DNA of 64,000 nt, taken from Chinchilla lanigera. Its lineage: Eukaryota; Chordata; Mammalia; Rodentia; Chinchillidae. The stretch is from NCBI RefSeq assembly GCF_000276665.1, contig NW_004955446.1, positions 12,919,626-12,983,625 of the forward strand, written 5' to 3'. Position numbers and translations under genes: made by a program. Under the pieces are notes generated by a model. The model saw only the letters and a program-made list of their open reading frames with translations. It searched no databases and was not told where the DNA came from. Positions 10,854 through 21,074 of this stretch are shown piece by piece. Each line of letters starts with the position of its first letter. The first letter of the stretch is position 1.

Positions 10854-11011
10854 GCAAATGAGAGCTGAATACTTTATTAAACATCACTTTTGTCTTGGCC
10901 GCTAGAACAGTGGCCCTTAGTTGCAGTAACTCTGTGGTGTAGACATATTTTTATGGTACAGCTACCTCCTGCTTCTCTTTCCTTCAGTATGGCTCTATTT
11001 GGGGTATTCGG

Positions 11012-11373
11012 TGTTATGGTTTATATCAAGAATCACGACTAAAACTTACATGCACTCAGACATGGGGCTTTTGGAAGGTGATGGGATCATAGGGGACTAT
11101 AGCTAAACGTGCTGCTAGAAAAGGGCCTGATCAGAAAAGGCGGGTCAGTCACCAGGGCTGACTTGGAAGGGTGAGCTCCCTCCCTGCATCCTGCTTTCTC
11201 TCCTTGCTTCCAGTGACACCAGCAGCCTTTTCTCCGCAATGCCCTTCTGCCCTACAGCATTTCTTCCCGTCAGCCAGTGGACCTGGACTGAAAATGCGAG
11301 CCAAAATAAACTTCTCCTTTAAATTTCGGGTGTTCAGTATTATGTCCCAGCACCGTGGAAAGTGACCAAGACA
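11012..11373 (+). mobile_element. Solo LTR, ERVL-MaLR type
   Basis: It begins TGTTATGGTTTATATC and ends GACCAAGACA, so it has TG...CA ends. It carries the GAGCCAAAATAAAC polyadenylation block typical of this rodent LTR family. Flanking 5-mers are TTCGG (11007-11011) and TTTGG (11374-11378); the difference is a C to T at a former CpG. A 5-bp TSD is what ERVL/MaLR elements leave. There is no internal coding part. Confidence 0.8.
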
Positions 11374-12064
11374 TTTGGTTTTCATTATTTTTTTCAGTAT
11401 TATTGTATTTTGATGGTCTCTCTGGAAAAACACCTAACAAGCTTGTTGGAAGTAGCTGAAATTTGCTTAGCGAATGCTCTAATTGCTGAGAGAGTATGTA
11501 AAAATTAATCTTTCTTGAGACAGAGAACTCTTTCTTTCAAACCTCATATCATTTTTCTCTTAGGCACTTGGAATTGGGAATAATGCTGCTCCTTTTTTCA
11601 ACATATTTTTGTCTGAGGCAATTCTTTGTTTTGTCAAATAGATTTATTTCCTTATCAGACAGAAATGTGAGCAAAAGAAAGTGATCTCATTGCATACGAT
11701 TCTGGACACAACGACCAGGGCTCCAGACTGCAATAAAATTTGGCTTCACAAATGACTTTAGAAACTTTTGATTTTAAACATCTGTCCAAGGAACCCTGTT
11801 TGAAAGTGCCCACAGCTGTTGATTCTTTCATGACAATACAGATGTGCTTTTGTCCTGATCTGCATATTAGGATTGAGTAGGGAAAGGCTAGTGCTTGGGC
11901 TACTAATCTTGCTTTTATTGAAGAAAAAAAAAGAAGAGAGTATATTAAAGGAAACATATTGAAGTCAGCAAATTTCTATTTATAGAAACAGCCACAAGTC
12001 AGAGTATAACTTTCATTGGAAAATGTTTTCACCAATTGACCACATCCATAGAAACATGTTCCAA

Positions 12065-12237
12065 ATCAAGAAATAAAAAGTCACCTGTTCCCCAGTAGCT
12101 GCCCTGTACTGACAATGGCGGGGCTATACTCTGAGCAAAGCACTGTTAGGCTGTACTGTTGGAGTGTGAACAGAGAAGTGTACTTATTTAGACCTAGGTG
12201 GTGTAGGCAAATCACAGCACATGGTCTCTTGATGTAG
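12065..12237 (+). repeat. Copy 1 of a 173-bp duplicated segment (L1 flank plus Tigger end)
   Basis: The segment from ATCAAGAAATAAAAAGTCAC to CTTGATGTAG recurs at 12919-13211 in the same orientation. It consists of about 39 bp of left flank plus the first 134 bp of the Tigger-like element. Copy 2 is the same 173 bp once its SINE and one TSD are removed. Confidence 0.85.
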
Positions 12238-12646
12238 TCAAGACAGATGGTAAATATGAGCTATATGAAGCCTCACTGGCATACGTGGCATGCTATTTTA
12301 TAGTAAACATTTTAATAAGTAGAAGGCATACACTCTAAAATAAGAACAAAACATATTGTATAATACATATATAAACCAGTAACATAGTTGCTTACATTTA
12401 CTATCAAGTATCATGTACTATACAAAATTGTATTTGTTATACTTTTATATGACTGTCAGCACATTAGTTTGTTTACACCGTCGACTCCACAAACACATGA
12501 CTAATGTGTTGTACTATGATGCCCTGGTGTCTCTGACATCACTAGGTAATAGTAAGTTTTCAGTTCATTAATATCTTATGGGACCACAACTAAAAATGTG
12601 GTCTATCATTCACTGAAACATTTCTATCTAGTGCATGACCCTACCT
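12104..12646. mobile_element. Tigger-like (TcMar) DNA transposon remnant
   Basis: The left end (TGTACTGACAATGGCGGGGC, then CTCTGAGCAAAGCACTGTTA) and the right end (ATCTTATGGGACCACAACTA, then GTGGTCTATCATTCACTG and GTGCATGAC) resemble the two termini of a Tigger2/MER2-type element. The interior (ACATGACTAATGTGTTGTAC, GTAACATAGTTGCTTACATT) resembles Tigger2 non-coding sequence. At about 543 bp it is an internally deleted, non-coding copy. The subfamily name is from memory. Confidence 0.6.
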
Positions 12647-12918
12647 AGTTGTTCTGGGTTTAGGTTTTTATATGATCAGCTTTAGTAGATACTAGTAAAC
12701 AGTTCTGTGAAGTGGCTATACCAACTTTCATGCTCAACAGCAGAATATGAGAGCTCCAAATGCTCTACAGCCTTACCAACACTTGTTATTTCTAGTTTTT
12801 GTAACGTTAGTCATTCTGGTAATAGGCAATGAAGTTGGATTTCTTATCTTATGTTTATTAGCCATTTGGATATGCTTTATGAAGTCTTATTCAAGTCATG
12901 TTCATTATTCTGCCCTAT

Positions 12919-13211
12919 ATCAAGAAACAAAAAGTCACCTGTTCCCCAGTAGCTGCCCTGTACTGACAATGATAGGGCTACGCTCTGAGCAAAGCACTGT
13001 TAGGCTGGGCTGGGGATTTAGCTCAGCGGCAAAAGCGCCTGCCTGGCAAGTGCAAGGTTGTGAGTTCGGTTCCCGGTACTGGAGAAAAACCAAAAAAAAA
13101 AAAAAAAAAAAAAGCACTCTTAGGCCATACTTTCAGAGCGTGAACAGAGAAGTGTACTTATTTAGACCTAGGTGGTGTAGACAAATCACAGGCCATGGTC
13201 TTTTGATGCAA
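12919..13211 (+). repeat. Copy 2 of the duplicated segment, split by an ID SINE
   Basis: ATCAAGAAACAAAAAGTCAC...TGTACTGACAATGATAGGGC repeats 12065 onward with about 90% identity by eye. The ID SINE at 13006-13112 splits it. The copy includes L1 flank as well as transposon end, so it is a segmental duplication and not a second transposition. Confidence 0.85.
13006..13112 (+). mobile_element. Young ID-type SINE with 13-bp TSD
   Basis: TGGGCTGGGGATTTAGCTCA, then CGCCTGCCTGGCAAGTGCAA, GAGTTCGGTTCCCGGTACTG and a 20-A tail. The flanks are AGCACTGTTAGGC (12993-13005) and AGCACTCTTAGGC (13113-13125). This is one of the cleanest ID copies in the window and could serve as its reference consensus. It inserted after the segmental duplication. 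Confidence 0.92.
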
Positions 13212-13454
13212 TCTGTTTTCTTTTAGAATCTTTATTGGCCTACAGGGTTGTTTTCCATATACAGTCCATATGCAATTGTATATGAGATACAGGTTAAGAT
13301 TCACTTGTTCCATATGTACAATTGATCTGGGGTCATTTATTACAAAGGCTTTTTGTCAATATTCTGAAGTGTCATTATGTCATAAAATCAATTGTTTATA
13401 CATATCAGGTATGTTTTGGAACTCTTCGATATGATCCATTACTCTATCTATTCC

Positions 13455-15385
13455 CTTTCACCAGCTAAGAAGACTTCAGAAAATAAAATCAACAAATGGA
13501 GAAAATCCACTGTGCGTATTACAACAGGAAGAGTAGAAGAAATAGTATAACTTAATTCCTTCATTTTTAAAATGAGAAAACAGGTTAAGTGTACTGGGTG
13601 TCTTCTATTTACTAAGCTGAATCCATTCTTCATCCTTCACTGTATGCTATTCCCCAGGGGGCTGCCCTCCACAGCTCACATCAGTGGACCCCCTTACTTT
13701 TCGGATTCTGGTTAGTTCAGTTTGTGAGGAACATTGATTTGAGAATGGAAGAGAGTGAGGTCAAATATTTATTTCCATAGCTCCCTCCCTGTAACCTTGG
13801 ATAATTCCCTCCAGGAAAAGTTACTGCTCCTGATGAATGGCCTTTTACATACAATCTTCTTTCAGACACCAATAATCACCTTTCCTTTTTGTCCCAAGCC
13901 CAGAGTGGTAAGAATATCCCACGGCTGCTAGCCCCAGAATACCACGTTGGGATTCTGACGCTACATGAATAGAGGTGTCCATGTTCCAGATAACAGAATG
14001 GGAGAAAGAATCCAAAGAGATTCAAAGGACGCATGCCATTCATCTCCTGAAAGGCTTCTAGAAGACACTTGCATTTATATTTCATTGGCCACAATTTGGT
14101 AATTTGGCCATATGTAGCTGTAAAGCTGAGAAACTCTCTAGGTAGCTGAATGCCTAATTAAAAATTTCATAAACTAAAAATATCACAGGGAGAGCAAACT
14201 GTTTCTGTCACCCATGTCATGTGGTTCAAATCCAGTCATTAAGCTTGCATGTAGTGCCACTCTTGGCCACTAACCGTTCAGGAAGGAATAATGTATTATC
14301 TTGGTCAAGTTTAATGCAAGTTAGAGATTCCTTCTTCCAGCAAATATGCTAAGCATTGAGTATTCAAGCACACAAAAGACGGTGTTCCTGCCTTTGGAGA
14401 GTTGATCATGAAGGCACCTCTGCTACAATTCTTAGGCAGTAAAGGCCGCCCAGAGAGATGTGGAGGAGAATGGAAGAGACTCGCGGTCTCAAGTAAGACA
14501 AAGTTTACTACAGGGAAAAGAAGGCAACAGACACCCGCCACCCTTCCCACCCAGAAGCAGAATGAGCAAGACAATACGGAATGGCAGTGCGGGGTTTCAG
14601 AGGAGCAGCCAGGACTCCAGGAAGCACAGAACACACCCTGCATTGAGAGGGTTGGGTTATGAAGAGGCTAGAGAAGTCTGCAGCAGCCAAGGAAAGCACA
14701 ACCTTTATGCCAAGCACAAGCATTTGATGAATGCTCCCCAGTCTCTTCTGTAGGACGTGCCCAGGCAGGGTGCAGAAGAGTGATAACATCTTATCAAGAA
14801 TCACACTGAGCTCAGGCCCAAGTCATATTTCTCAGGAAACTTACCAGAGGTTCAAATCTTAGAATTTCACCCTCCTTCTTTCCTTGAACAAGCTGATGGT
14901 ATTCAGAATAACTTGTTTGGTCTGAATCATTCCCAAGCTTGGGGAAAAAAGCAAGCAAAGTGCTCCAGTGTAGGTGAGGGCATCGAGATCGCTTTCACCT
15001 CAACCCACTTTTAAGAGTGACTCCAAATGATCTGGTTTGCCACAAAAAATTTAAAGTTAAAATATATTTTTTTCTTCCTGTAGGCATATTCTGGAAGGAA
15101 GAAAAGAGGAGGAGGAAAAAGAATGACCGTAAAAGAAAGAACATTACTATTTTCATGAGGATCTGCCATGGCCTAGACATTATTCTAAGCACCTGAGTGG
15201 TGAGCAAAAGAGAGTCTCTGCTGTCTCTAAGGAGTTTGTATTCTAGTGGAGAGAAAGTTTTACAATTTGCGCTAATTATATAAAATTTCTTTTCAGATAC
15301 TGATAAATGCTACAAAGTGGATAAAATGGAAAAGAGTGACTAAAGACCCTTTAGTTAGGATATGAAAAAGTTTTCTCTAAGATGA
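13455..15385. other. Mostly unique sequence; possible LTR fragment inside
   Basis: No exon is recognised. Around 14430-14760 the minus strand has GTAAACTTTGTCTTACTTGA and GACCGCGAGTCTCTTCC, which look like the polyadenylation/U5 part of a gammaretrovirus-like LTR, but I cannot define ends. The other frames on both strands look like chance. Confidence 0.35.
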
Positions 15386-15390
15386 TAATT

Positions 15391-15666
15391 GCTAGGCATA
15401 GTAGTACACACCTGTAATCCTAGGTACTCAGGAGGCTGAGGCAGGAGGATCTTAAATTTGAGGTCAGCATGGGCAGTTTAGCCAAACCCTGTCTCAAAAT
15501 ATAAAATAAATAGGGCTGAGGTTGTAGCTTAGTGGTACAGCACCCCTAAGTCAATCCACATAACAGTAAATAAATAAATAAATAAATACTGAGGCTATAT
15601 ACTCAGTGGTAGTGTGCCCCGGGTTCATTCCTCAATAGCACAAAAAAACAAAAACAAACCAAAAAG
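15391..15666 (+). mobile_element. B1-ID-ID composite SINE
   Basis: A B1 head (AGGCATAGTAGTACACACCT, then CAGGAGGCTGAGGCAGGAGG and AACCCTGTCTCAAAATATAA) is followed by an ID-like body (GGGCTGAGGTTGTAGCTTAG). After an (AAAT)n linker comes a second ID-like body (ACTGAGGCTATATACTCAGT) and an A-rich tail. It is a three-part SINE with one 7SL-derived and two tRNA-derived modules. Confidence 0.75.
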
Positions 15667-15745
15667 AGGTGAAAAATAAGGTTTTTTATTAGTTTCCTAT
15701 TGCTTGTAAGAAATTACCAGAAACTTAGTGACTTAAAACAATAGC

Positions 15746-15852
15746 GTAGGGCCAGGGAGATAGCTCAGCAGCACAGCACCTGCCTGGCAAGCACAAGGTC
15801 CTGAGTTCAATTCCTGGTACCAAAAAAACAAAACAAAACCAAAAAAAACCAC
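15746..15852 (+). mobile_element. ID-type SINE with 7-bp TSD
   Basis: AGGGCCAGGGAGATAGCTCA, then CACCTGCCTGGCAAGCACAA, GAGTTCAATTCCTGGTACC and an A-rich tail. CAATAGC occurs at 15739-15745 and 15853-15859. Confidence 0.85.
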
Positions 15853-15869
15853 CAATAGCACAAATGTAT

Positions 15870-17390
15870 CATATAGTCCTGGAGGTCAAAAGTCCGACAC
15901 AGATGTCACTGGACTAGAATCGAGTTGTCAGAAGACTACATTCCTTCCAAAGTCCCTAGGGAGATGTGCTGTCCTGGCCTTTTCCAGCTTTCTGAGAGGC
16001 TGCCTACATTCCTTAACGGATGGTCCTGTTCCTCCAACTTCAAAGCCCGCAGACTAGCATCTTCCAGTTCCTCGCTGCTTCTGACATTTACCTTTTCTTC
16101 TCCCAGTTAGAAAATCCTGTGTGATTTCACCTCCACAGTGCAGATTAGTCTGCCCACTGTGATGACCTTTGGGTGAGATTGGACATAGAACTTTTAAGGG
16201 ATAGAGATAGAAATATGGTAAGAAGTCTACACCTCTGGATCTAATTTTCTCTATTATAATTTGCAGAGGAGGTTTGTCCTGGTGCGCCTGTCACATTTTT
16301 GAAATCAGGCAGAAGGAGAGCAAAGCCTTCTAAATCAGGTAATACAGCCGGCAGATGTTTGTTTATAGATTTTCTCCCAGCCTACCCCTAACTCTTTGCC
16401 CAAATTTTCAAAATCTCTTATTCTAGTAAAAATAGAGTACTATTTTTAATATATTTGAAAATTTTCATTGGAAATACCTACCTTTTCATTTGATGTTGGA
16501 ACCCATTAACACTGATTTCTTAAAACATAAACCATGTAGTGTATTTTCTAGGAAAGAGTCTACGGCTGGAAGAAATGGACTATCAAGAAGGAAATGGCAT
16601 CTAAGGGAAAGTTTAGAGTGAATAGAACGCACATCCTTCTTTTCCCCATAAATATGTGGATTTTAAAAGTAAAACCACGTAGTTTAAGTAGTAAACCAAA
16701 TAAATTGTAATGTTCAAACCTCCTAATGTTCAAATCATCTTTTGTCTTTTCAGAATTGTCTTTTTCTGTAATACAATATTGCATTGTATCAAGCCATAGT
16801 AGATCATATCGAATCTATTTCCCCCTTGTGAATGTGAATGGTTTCACACTGTACACACTATTGTGCAACTTACATTTTTCACTTCGCTCCATAACCCAGG
16901 CCACCTTCTATGGCAGCGAGTCAGCATTTTTAGAGTGCCCCAGTGCAGAACTGCAGACCTCATGGTTTCTCTGTGGTTCACTGCTTGTGCTGAAAGAAGA
17001 AAGTTACTGAAATGTGTCCAGACTGTGGCTTTCAAGAGAAAGGAATCTATTGTGTGTATAACTGATTTCATCCCAATGTATGATTTGGCTTTGGAAGTTA
17101 GCATAGTATTTTCCTTATCACATCATCTTAGATCATTAAAAGACATTAAAACATTGTCTTCATTCCTCTGAAAAAAAGCTTTGAAACCGGTCATCTCAGT
17201 AAATATCCATTTGGGCAGCCCATGTCAAGTAACTTTTCTAAAGGAATATGTTATAAAATGAGATACAATTTGAATATATTATCATAAATTATGGAACAAA
17301 GGGGTCAATCATGTCTGTAAATTTAGAAGAGACTTTTACAAAACAATATGAATTTTTTATAAATCTTACCATGTGACAATTTACTTTACT
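15870..17390. other. Unique-looking sequence, nothing recognised
   Basis: No repeat family or exon identified. The 94-102 codon frames around 16726-17171 (both strands) have no known domain. Confidence 0.4.
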
Positions 17391-17583
17391 TTTAGGGACA
17401 CACAAAAACAGTATGAATTCTTCTTCAGAGAGATAGCCATACCTTAAAACAAGGGATTAAATGAATATTTTATCAAAAGCACTCGAAACATGATTTTGAA
17501 AAATGATGAGCACTGGAAGAAAGATTGTCTCTGTAACAAATGCTGCTGGAAAACTGGCTTTCCACATGATAAACACTAAAACT

Positions 17584-17619
17584 AGACCCATGTCTATCAC
17601 CAGACCCATGTCTATCACC
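17584..17619. repeat. 18-bp exact tandem duplication within L1 ORF2
   Basis: AGACCCATGTCTATCACC occurs at 17584-17601 and 17602-17619. It is an in-frame-sized slippage duplication in a dead L1. Confidence 0.9.
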
Positions 17620-18737
17620 ATGAACTAAACTAAAGTCCAAATGGATCAAGGTCTAAATATTAAAATAGAAACACTAAATTTATTGGAAGAGAAAATAGAT
17701 GTTATCTCAAATACATAGCTGTAGGCAGAGATTTCATGAACAAAACCCAGACTGCACAGGAAATACTACAAAGGATCAACAAATGAGATCTTACCTTATT
17801 AAAATGGCTTTGTACAGCAAAAAAAAAAAAAAAAATCACCAACAGAGTAAAAAGAAAACCCACAAATTGGGAAAAAATATAGCCAGTTTTCCCTCAGACA
17901 AAAGACATGTCTAGAACATATAAAGAATTGAAAAAAATCAGGCCCCCAAAATTCAAACACCCAATCCAAAATGGACATCTGAGATGAGTATACATTTCTA
18001 AGATGAAGAGATACAAATAGCACATAAGTACATGAAAAAATGTTCAAGAAATCAACTAATAACAAATGCTGCAGGGGCTGTGGGGTAAAAGGAACACTTT
18101 TCCACTCTTGGTGGAAATGTAGACTGGTGCGACCACTGTAGAAATCAGTGTGGAGATTCCTCAGAAAACTAGGATTAGAGGTCCCATTCATCCCTGCTAT
18201 TTCCCTTCTGGGTGTTTTTCCAGAAGAACTGAAAACATCATATCACAGTGATATGTGTGCACCCATGTTTATAGCAGCACAATTTTTCATAGCTAAATCT
18301 TGGAAACAACCCAAATGCCCACCAACTAAGGAATGGATAAAGAAGATGTGGTATTTTCATACAATGGAGTATTACTCAGCTATAAAAAAAAAGATAAACT
18401 AGAGTTTTTATAGGTAAATGGATGCAACTAGAGACCATACTCATGAGTGAAATAAATCAGACCTGCATGTGTAAACATTGTATTGTCTCCCTAGTGTAAG
18501 AACCTGAAAGAGTAAATAAAATCCAAAAGGTACAACAGATACTGTGAAAGGAAAAGAAATTTTCAATGGGTAGGAACAACTGAGATGTGGGAAAGGAGAA
18601 AAGAAAGAAAGAAGGAAGGGAAGAAAATATATATGTATATAAAAGGATAGCTGGGATAGTTGAACTACTGATGTCTATTGATTTATTGAAAGGAACAGTT
18701 AATGCTTAAATCTTTTTTGCTTTACCAATTTTGCATG

Positions 18738-19030
18738 CTTATATCTGGTAATCTGAACAACTAATTTGAAGACAACAATAGGCAGTATCACAACCATTGG
18801 TGAATTCCTACCATCTTGATTAGTGAAACTCTGTATCACTTCTAGTATTTTTTATTATGTTTTATTTTCTTTAATTGTTTGATCAATCTAGTATTCTTAC
18901 ATCTGATAATCTGAGCAACTTCATGGAAGATAACAATATGTAATATAATAATCATTGTTAATTTCCTATCATCTTGTTTTGAAATTCTGTACTGTTTTTA
19001 TTGTTTTTAGCTTTGTTGTTGTCATTTTGT
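18738..19030 (+). repeat. Tandem module in the L1 3' UTR, two copies, period about 158 bp
   Basis: CTTATATCTGGTAATCTGA (18738) recurs as CTTACATCTGATAATCTGA (18896). The downstream blocks AACAATAGGCAGTATCACAA and CCTACCATCTTGATTAGTGA recur as AACAATATGTAATATAATAA and CCTATCATCTTGTTTTGAAA. Divergence between the copies indicates an old duplication, possibly a property of the L1 subfamily. Confidence 0.75.
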
Positions 19031-19122
19031 TTTCTTTTCTCTTTAAAATAAAAAAGGAAGAAGAATAAAAAGAAAAATGCAACCTAAAATAATCCATTTC
19101 TCTCTACAGCAATAGCTTGACC

Positions 19123-19153
19123 CCCATACCACTTCTATGCTAAGTGGTATGGG
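19123..19153. repeat. Perfect 11-bp hairpin with 9-nt loop
   Basis: CCCATACCACT (19123-19133) pairs exactly with AGTGGTATGGG (19143-19153). Confidence 0.88.
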
Positions 19154-19231
19154 AGCTGTATTATGGAGAAGACTTATATCATTTCAGTTCATTTCGTTTT
19201 GTTTTGTAACAGGTTTATTGAGATATAATTT

Positions 19232-19345
19232 AAAAACCATGCAATTCAGTCAGAGTTGGTTTCATATCCTAGTTCCTCAACTTCACTAGGCCTTAGTCTT
19301 CTTGCCTATAAAATGGGAATAATAACAACTGTACATGTTTTGTTT
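19232..19345 (+). mobile_element. MIR SINE remnant
   Basis: GGTTTCATATCCTAGTTCC, CTCAACTTCACTAGGCCTTA, then TATAAAATGGGAATAATAAC match the MIR core and 3' part in sense orientation. Confidence 0.7.
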
Positions 19346-20384
19346 TACTGTGTAAAGTAAATGATTATGCTCAGCCTATTCCAAAGATAAATAAATAAAA
19401 GCAGTAAATGTCAAAACAGTAAGTTTTCAGTTTTTACACACTCACCTTTGTCACTGAATTTTATAATCAACCAGATCTCTGGCTCTGACTGCCTATTTTA
19501 ACAGACAGTAGAAATCTTAGTCCTGCCAATTAATGGTAATTTCAAATACCAAATTTAGCTTAGTTGAGGACCTCGTTGGTATCTTCTAATTACAATCTGT
19601 CAGTGGAGGACTTTATTTCTCCCCTGCCTTGAAATGGACTCTCACTCTCAGGAGGACCCTGTGACACAGATGCGGTCACTGCTGCAGCAGAGACTTCTCT
19701 CTGGTCTCCAGAAACGAGCAGTGCAAGGAGTTGGGGACTCCAGGGCATGCGCTTGCCGAACTTTTGATGCCCTCCAAGTGCTCCAGGTAGTGGGGGCATC
19801 TGCAGGGCTTCAGCTCTGCAGGGGCCCAGACAGGACATGGGACAGAGGTTCACTGTCACAGTCCGGTGACGAATAGCAAGGCCCCTTTGCACCCGATGGA
19901 AGGAAGAAGGAAGCTGGATGTGACTCCCAACTTTCTTCCTCTCCCAAACTCTCTCTCCTCTCTCCTTCAGGTTTCCTGGATGACTCGAGAAGATGGGGTC
20001 TTTGCTCTATTGGTTTCCATGGATGCCTATGCGCCTCCAATCCCAAGCAAACAAAAGCAGAACTGCAGAAAAGGTGAGTGCAAGGACGAAAACCGGAACA
20101 GGATATATAGGTGGTTGTGTCTAATCAACCATTAGACCCTGTGCTTTCCATATGAGTCTTCATCTCTCTATATCTGATGGTTATCTTACTTCCATGAGCA
20201 CAAAATAATTTCTCCATTTCTTGCTCTGGATGCAATTTTATTACTGTTTTTCTTTCTTGGAAGATAAAATCAGAAGTGATTGATAGTTCCAGGTTTACAA
20301 CTCTTTTTCCTGGCGTCTTGCTTCCATTCTTTGGTCTCTGAGACGCTGTATAGCAAGCACTGCCCTGAACAAAAACATGAGTTG

Positions 20385-21072
20385 AACAGAGTCACCTCAC
20401 CCACACTCACATGTTGAAGTCCTAGCCTCAGGATCCCAGAATGTGACCTTATTTGAGAATAGAGTAGCTAGAGATACAATTAATTACATAAACTGGGCAT
20501 GGTAGAACACATCTATAATCCCAGCTATGCCTACCCAGAAAGCTAAGATAGGAGGATCCAAAGTCCAAGACTAGCCTAAGTAACTTAGCAAGAACCTCTT
20601 TCAAAATAAAATTTAATAAAATGCTGGGCATGTAGCTCTGTGGTAGGACATGTGACTAGCATGTGTTCAATTCCCAGTCCTTCCAAAAATAAAAATAATT
20701 AATTCCAATAAGATGAGGTCATAATGGTAGGGCCCTTAATCCAAAATGACTGATTCCTTTATAAAAGGGAAATTTGGACAGAGAGGAAAAAGAGAGAGAG
20801 AGAGAGATGAAACCAGAAATTGGGGAAAGTCTTAATAAAAATTAATCTTAGTAAAATAAAATCTAATGCCAAGGAAGTCTAGAAGTTGCCAACAAGCACC
20901 AGAAGCAAGGAGAGAACCCTGGATTAGATCGTCTGTCATCCCTCTCAGCCCCAGCTCTGCTAATACCTTGATCTTAGACCTCCAGCCTCTAGACCTGGGC
21001 AGTAATATACTTCTGGTGTATAACCCACCCTGTTTTAAAATTTTAAGGCAGCCCTGGGAACCTAAAGCATGA
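20385..21072 (+). mobile_element. MLT1-type LTR (ERVL-MaLR), split by a B1-ID SINE
   Basis: ACATGTTGAAGTCCTAGCCT, CAGAATGTGACCTTATTTGA, ATGAGGTCATAATGGTAGGG, CCTTGATCTTAGACCTCCAG and the end GGCAGCCCTGGGAACCTAAA follow the MLT1 LTR order on the + strand. A B1-ID SINE is inserted at 20486-20696. The stretch near 20828-20860 does not fit the LTR and may be another small insertion. Confidence 0.75.
20486..20696 (+). mobile_element. B1-ID composite SINE inside the MLT1 LTR
   Basis: B1 part: ACTGGGCATGGTAGAACACA, then AATCCCAGC. ID part: GCTGGGCATGTAGCTCTGTG, then TGTTCAATTCCCAGTCC. AATTAATT flanks it at 20478-20485 and 20697-20704, a plausible TSD. Confidence 0.75.
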
Positions 21073-21074
21073 GA

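Larger units (their letters stand above)
12650..13450 (-). mobile_element. L1 LINE ORF2 region on the minus strand, interrupted
   Basis: Blocks such as AGCTTTAGTAGATACTAG, CAACAGCAGAATATGAGAGC and ACCAACACTTGTTATTTCTA are the complement of the L1 ORF2 3' coding region. After the duplicated segment the match resumes near 13225 with sequence resembling L1 further 5'. All frames are broken. The Tigger-like element and the displaced duplicate both sit in this L1, so they are younger. Confidence 0.65.
17400..19078 (+). mobile_element. L1 LINE 3' end: ORF2 C-terminus, 3' UTR, A-rich tail
   Basis: The + strand encodes a broken ORF2 C-terminal region. The best piece is the frame 18148-18402, which contains WIKKMWYFHTMEYYSAIKKK, a hallmark of the L1 ORF2 C-terminus. 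The 3' UTR has a purine-rich tract (18595-18640), then a tandemly repeated module (18738-19030), and ends in AAAATAAAAAAGGAAGAAGA and an A-rich tail. A 17-A run at 17820-17836 and an 18-bp tandem duplication at 17584-17619 disrupt ORF2. It is 5'-truncated and dead. Confidence 0.88.

Noticed and set aside
13006..13080. tRNA-like sequence with good A and B boxes
   Set aside because: It lacks a foldable full cloverleaf with matching acceptor arm and carries a poly(A) tail and TSD, so it is an ID SINE and not a tRNA gene.
12747..13226. 159-codon + strand frame
   Set aside because: It runs through antisense L1, the duplicated Tigger segment and an ID SINE. No conserved protein is present.
18148..18402. 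84-codon frame with a clear protein motif
   Set aside because: It is the L1 ORF2 C-terminus inside a 5'-truncated, disrupted L1, so it is annotated as a mobile element and not as a gene.
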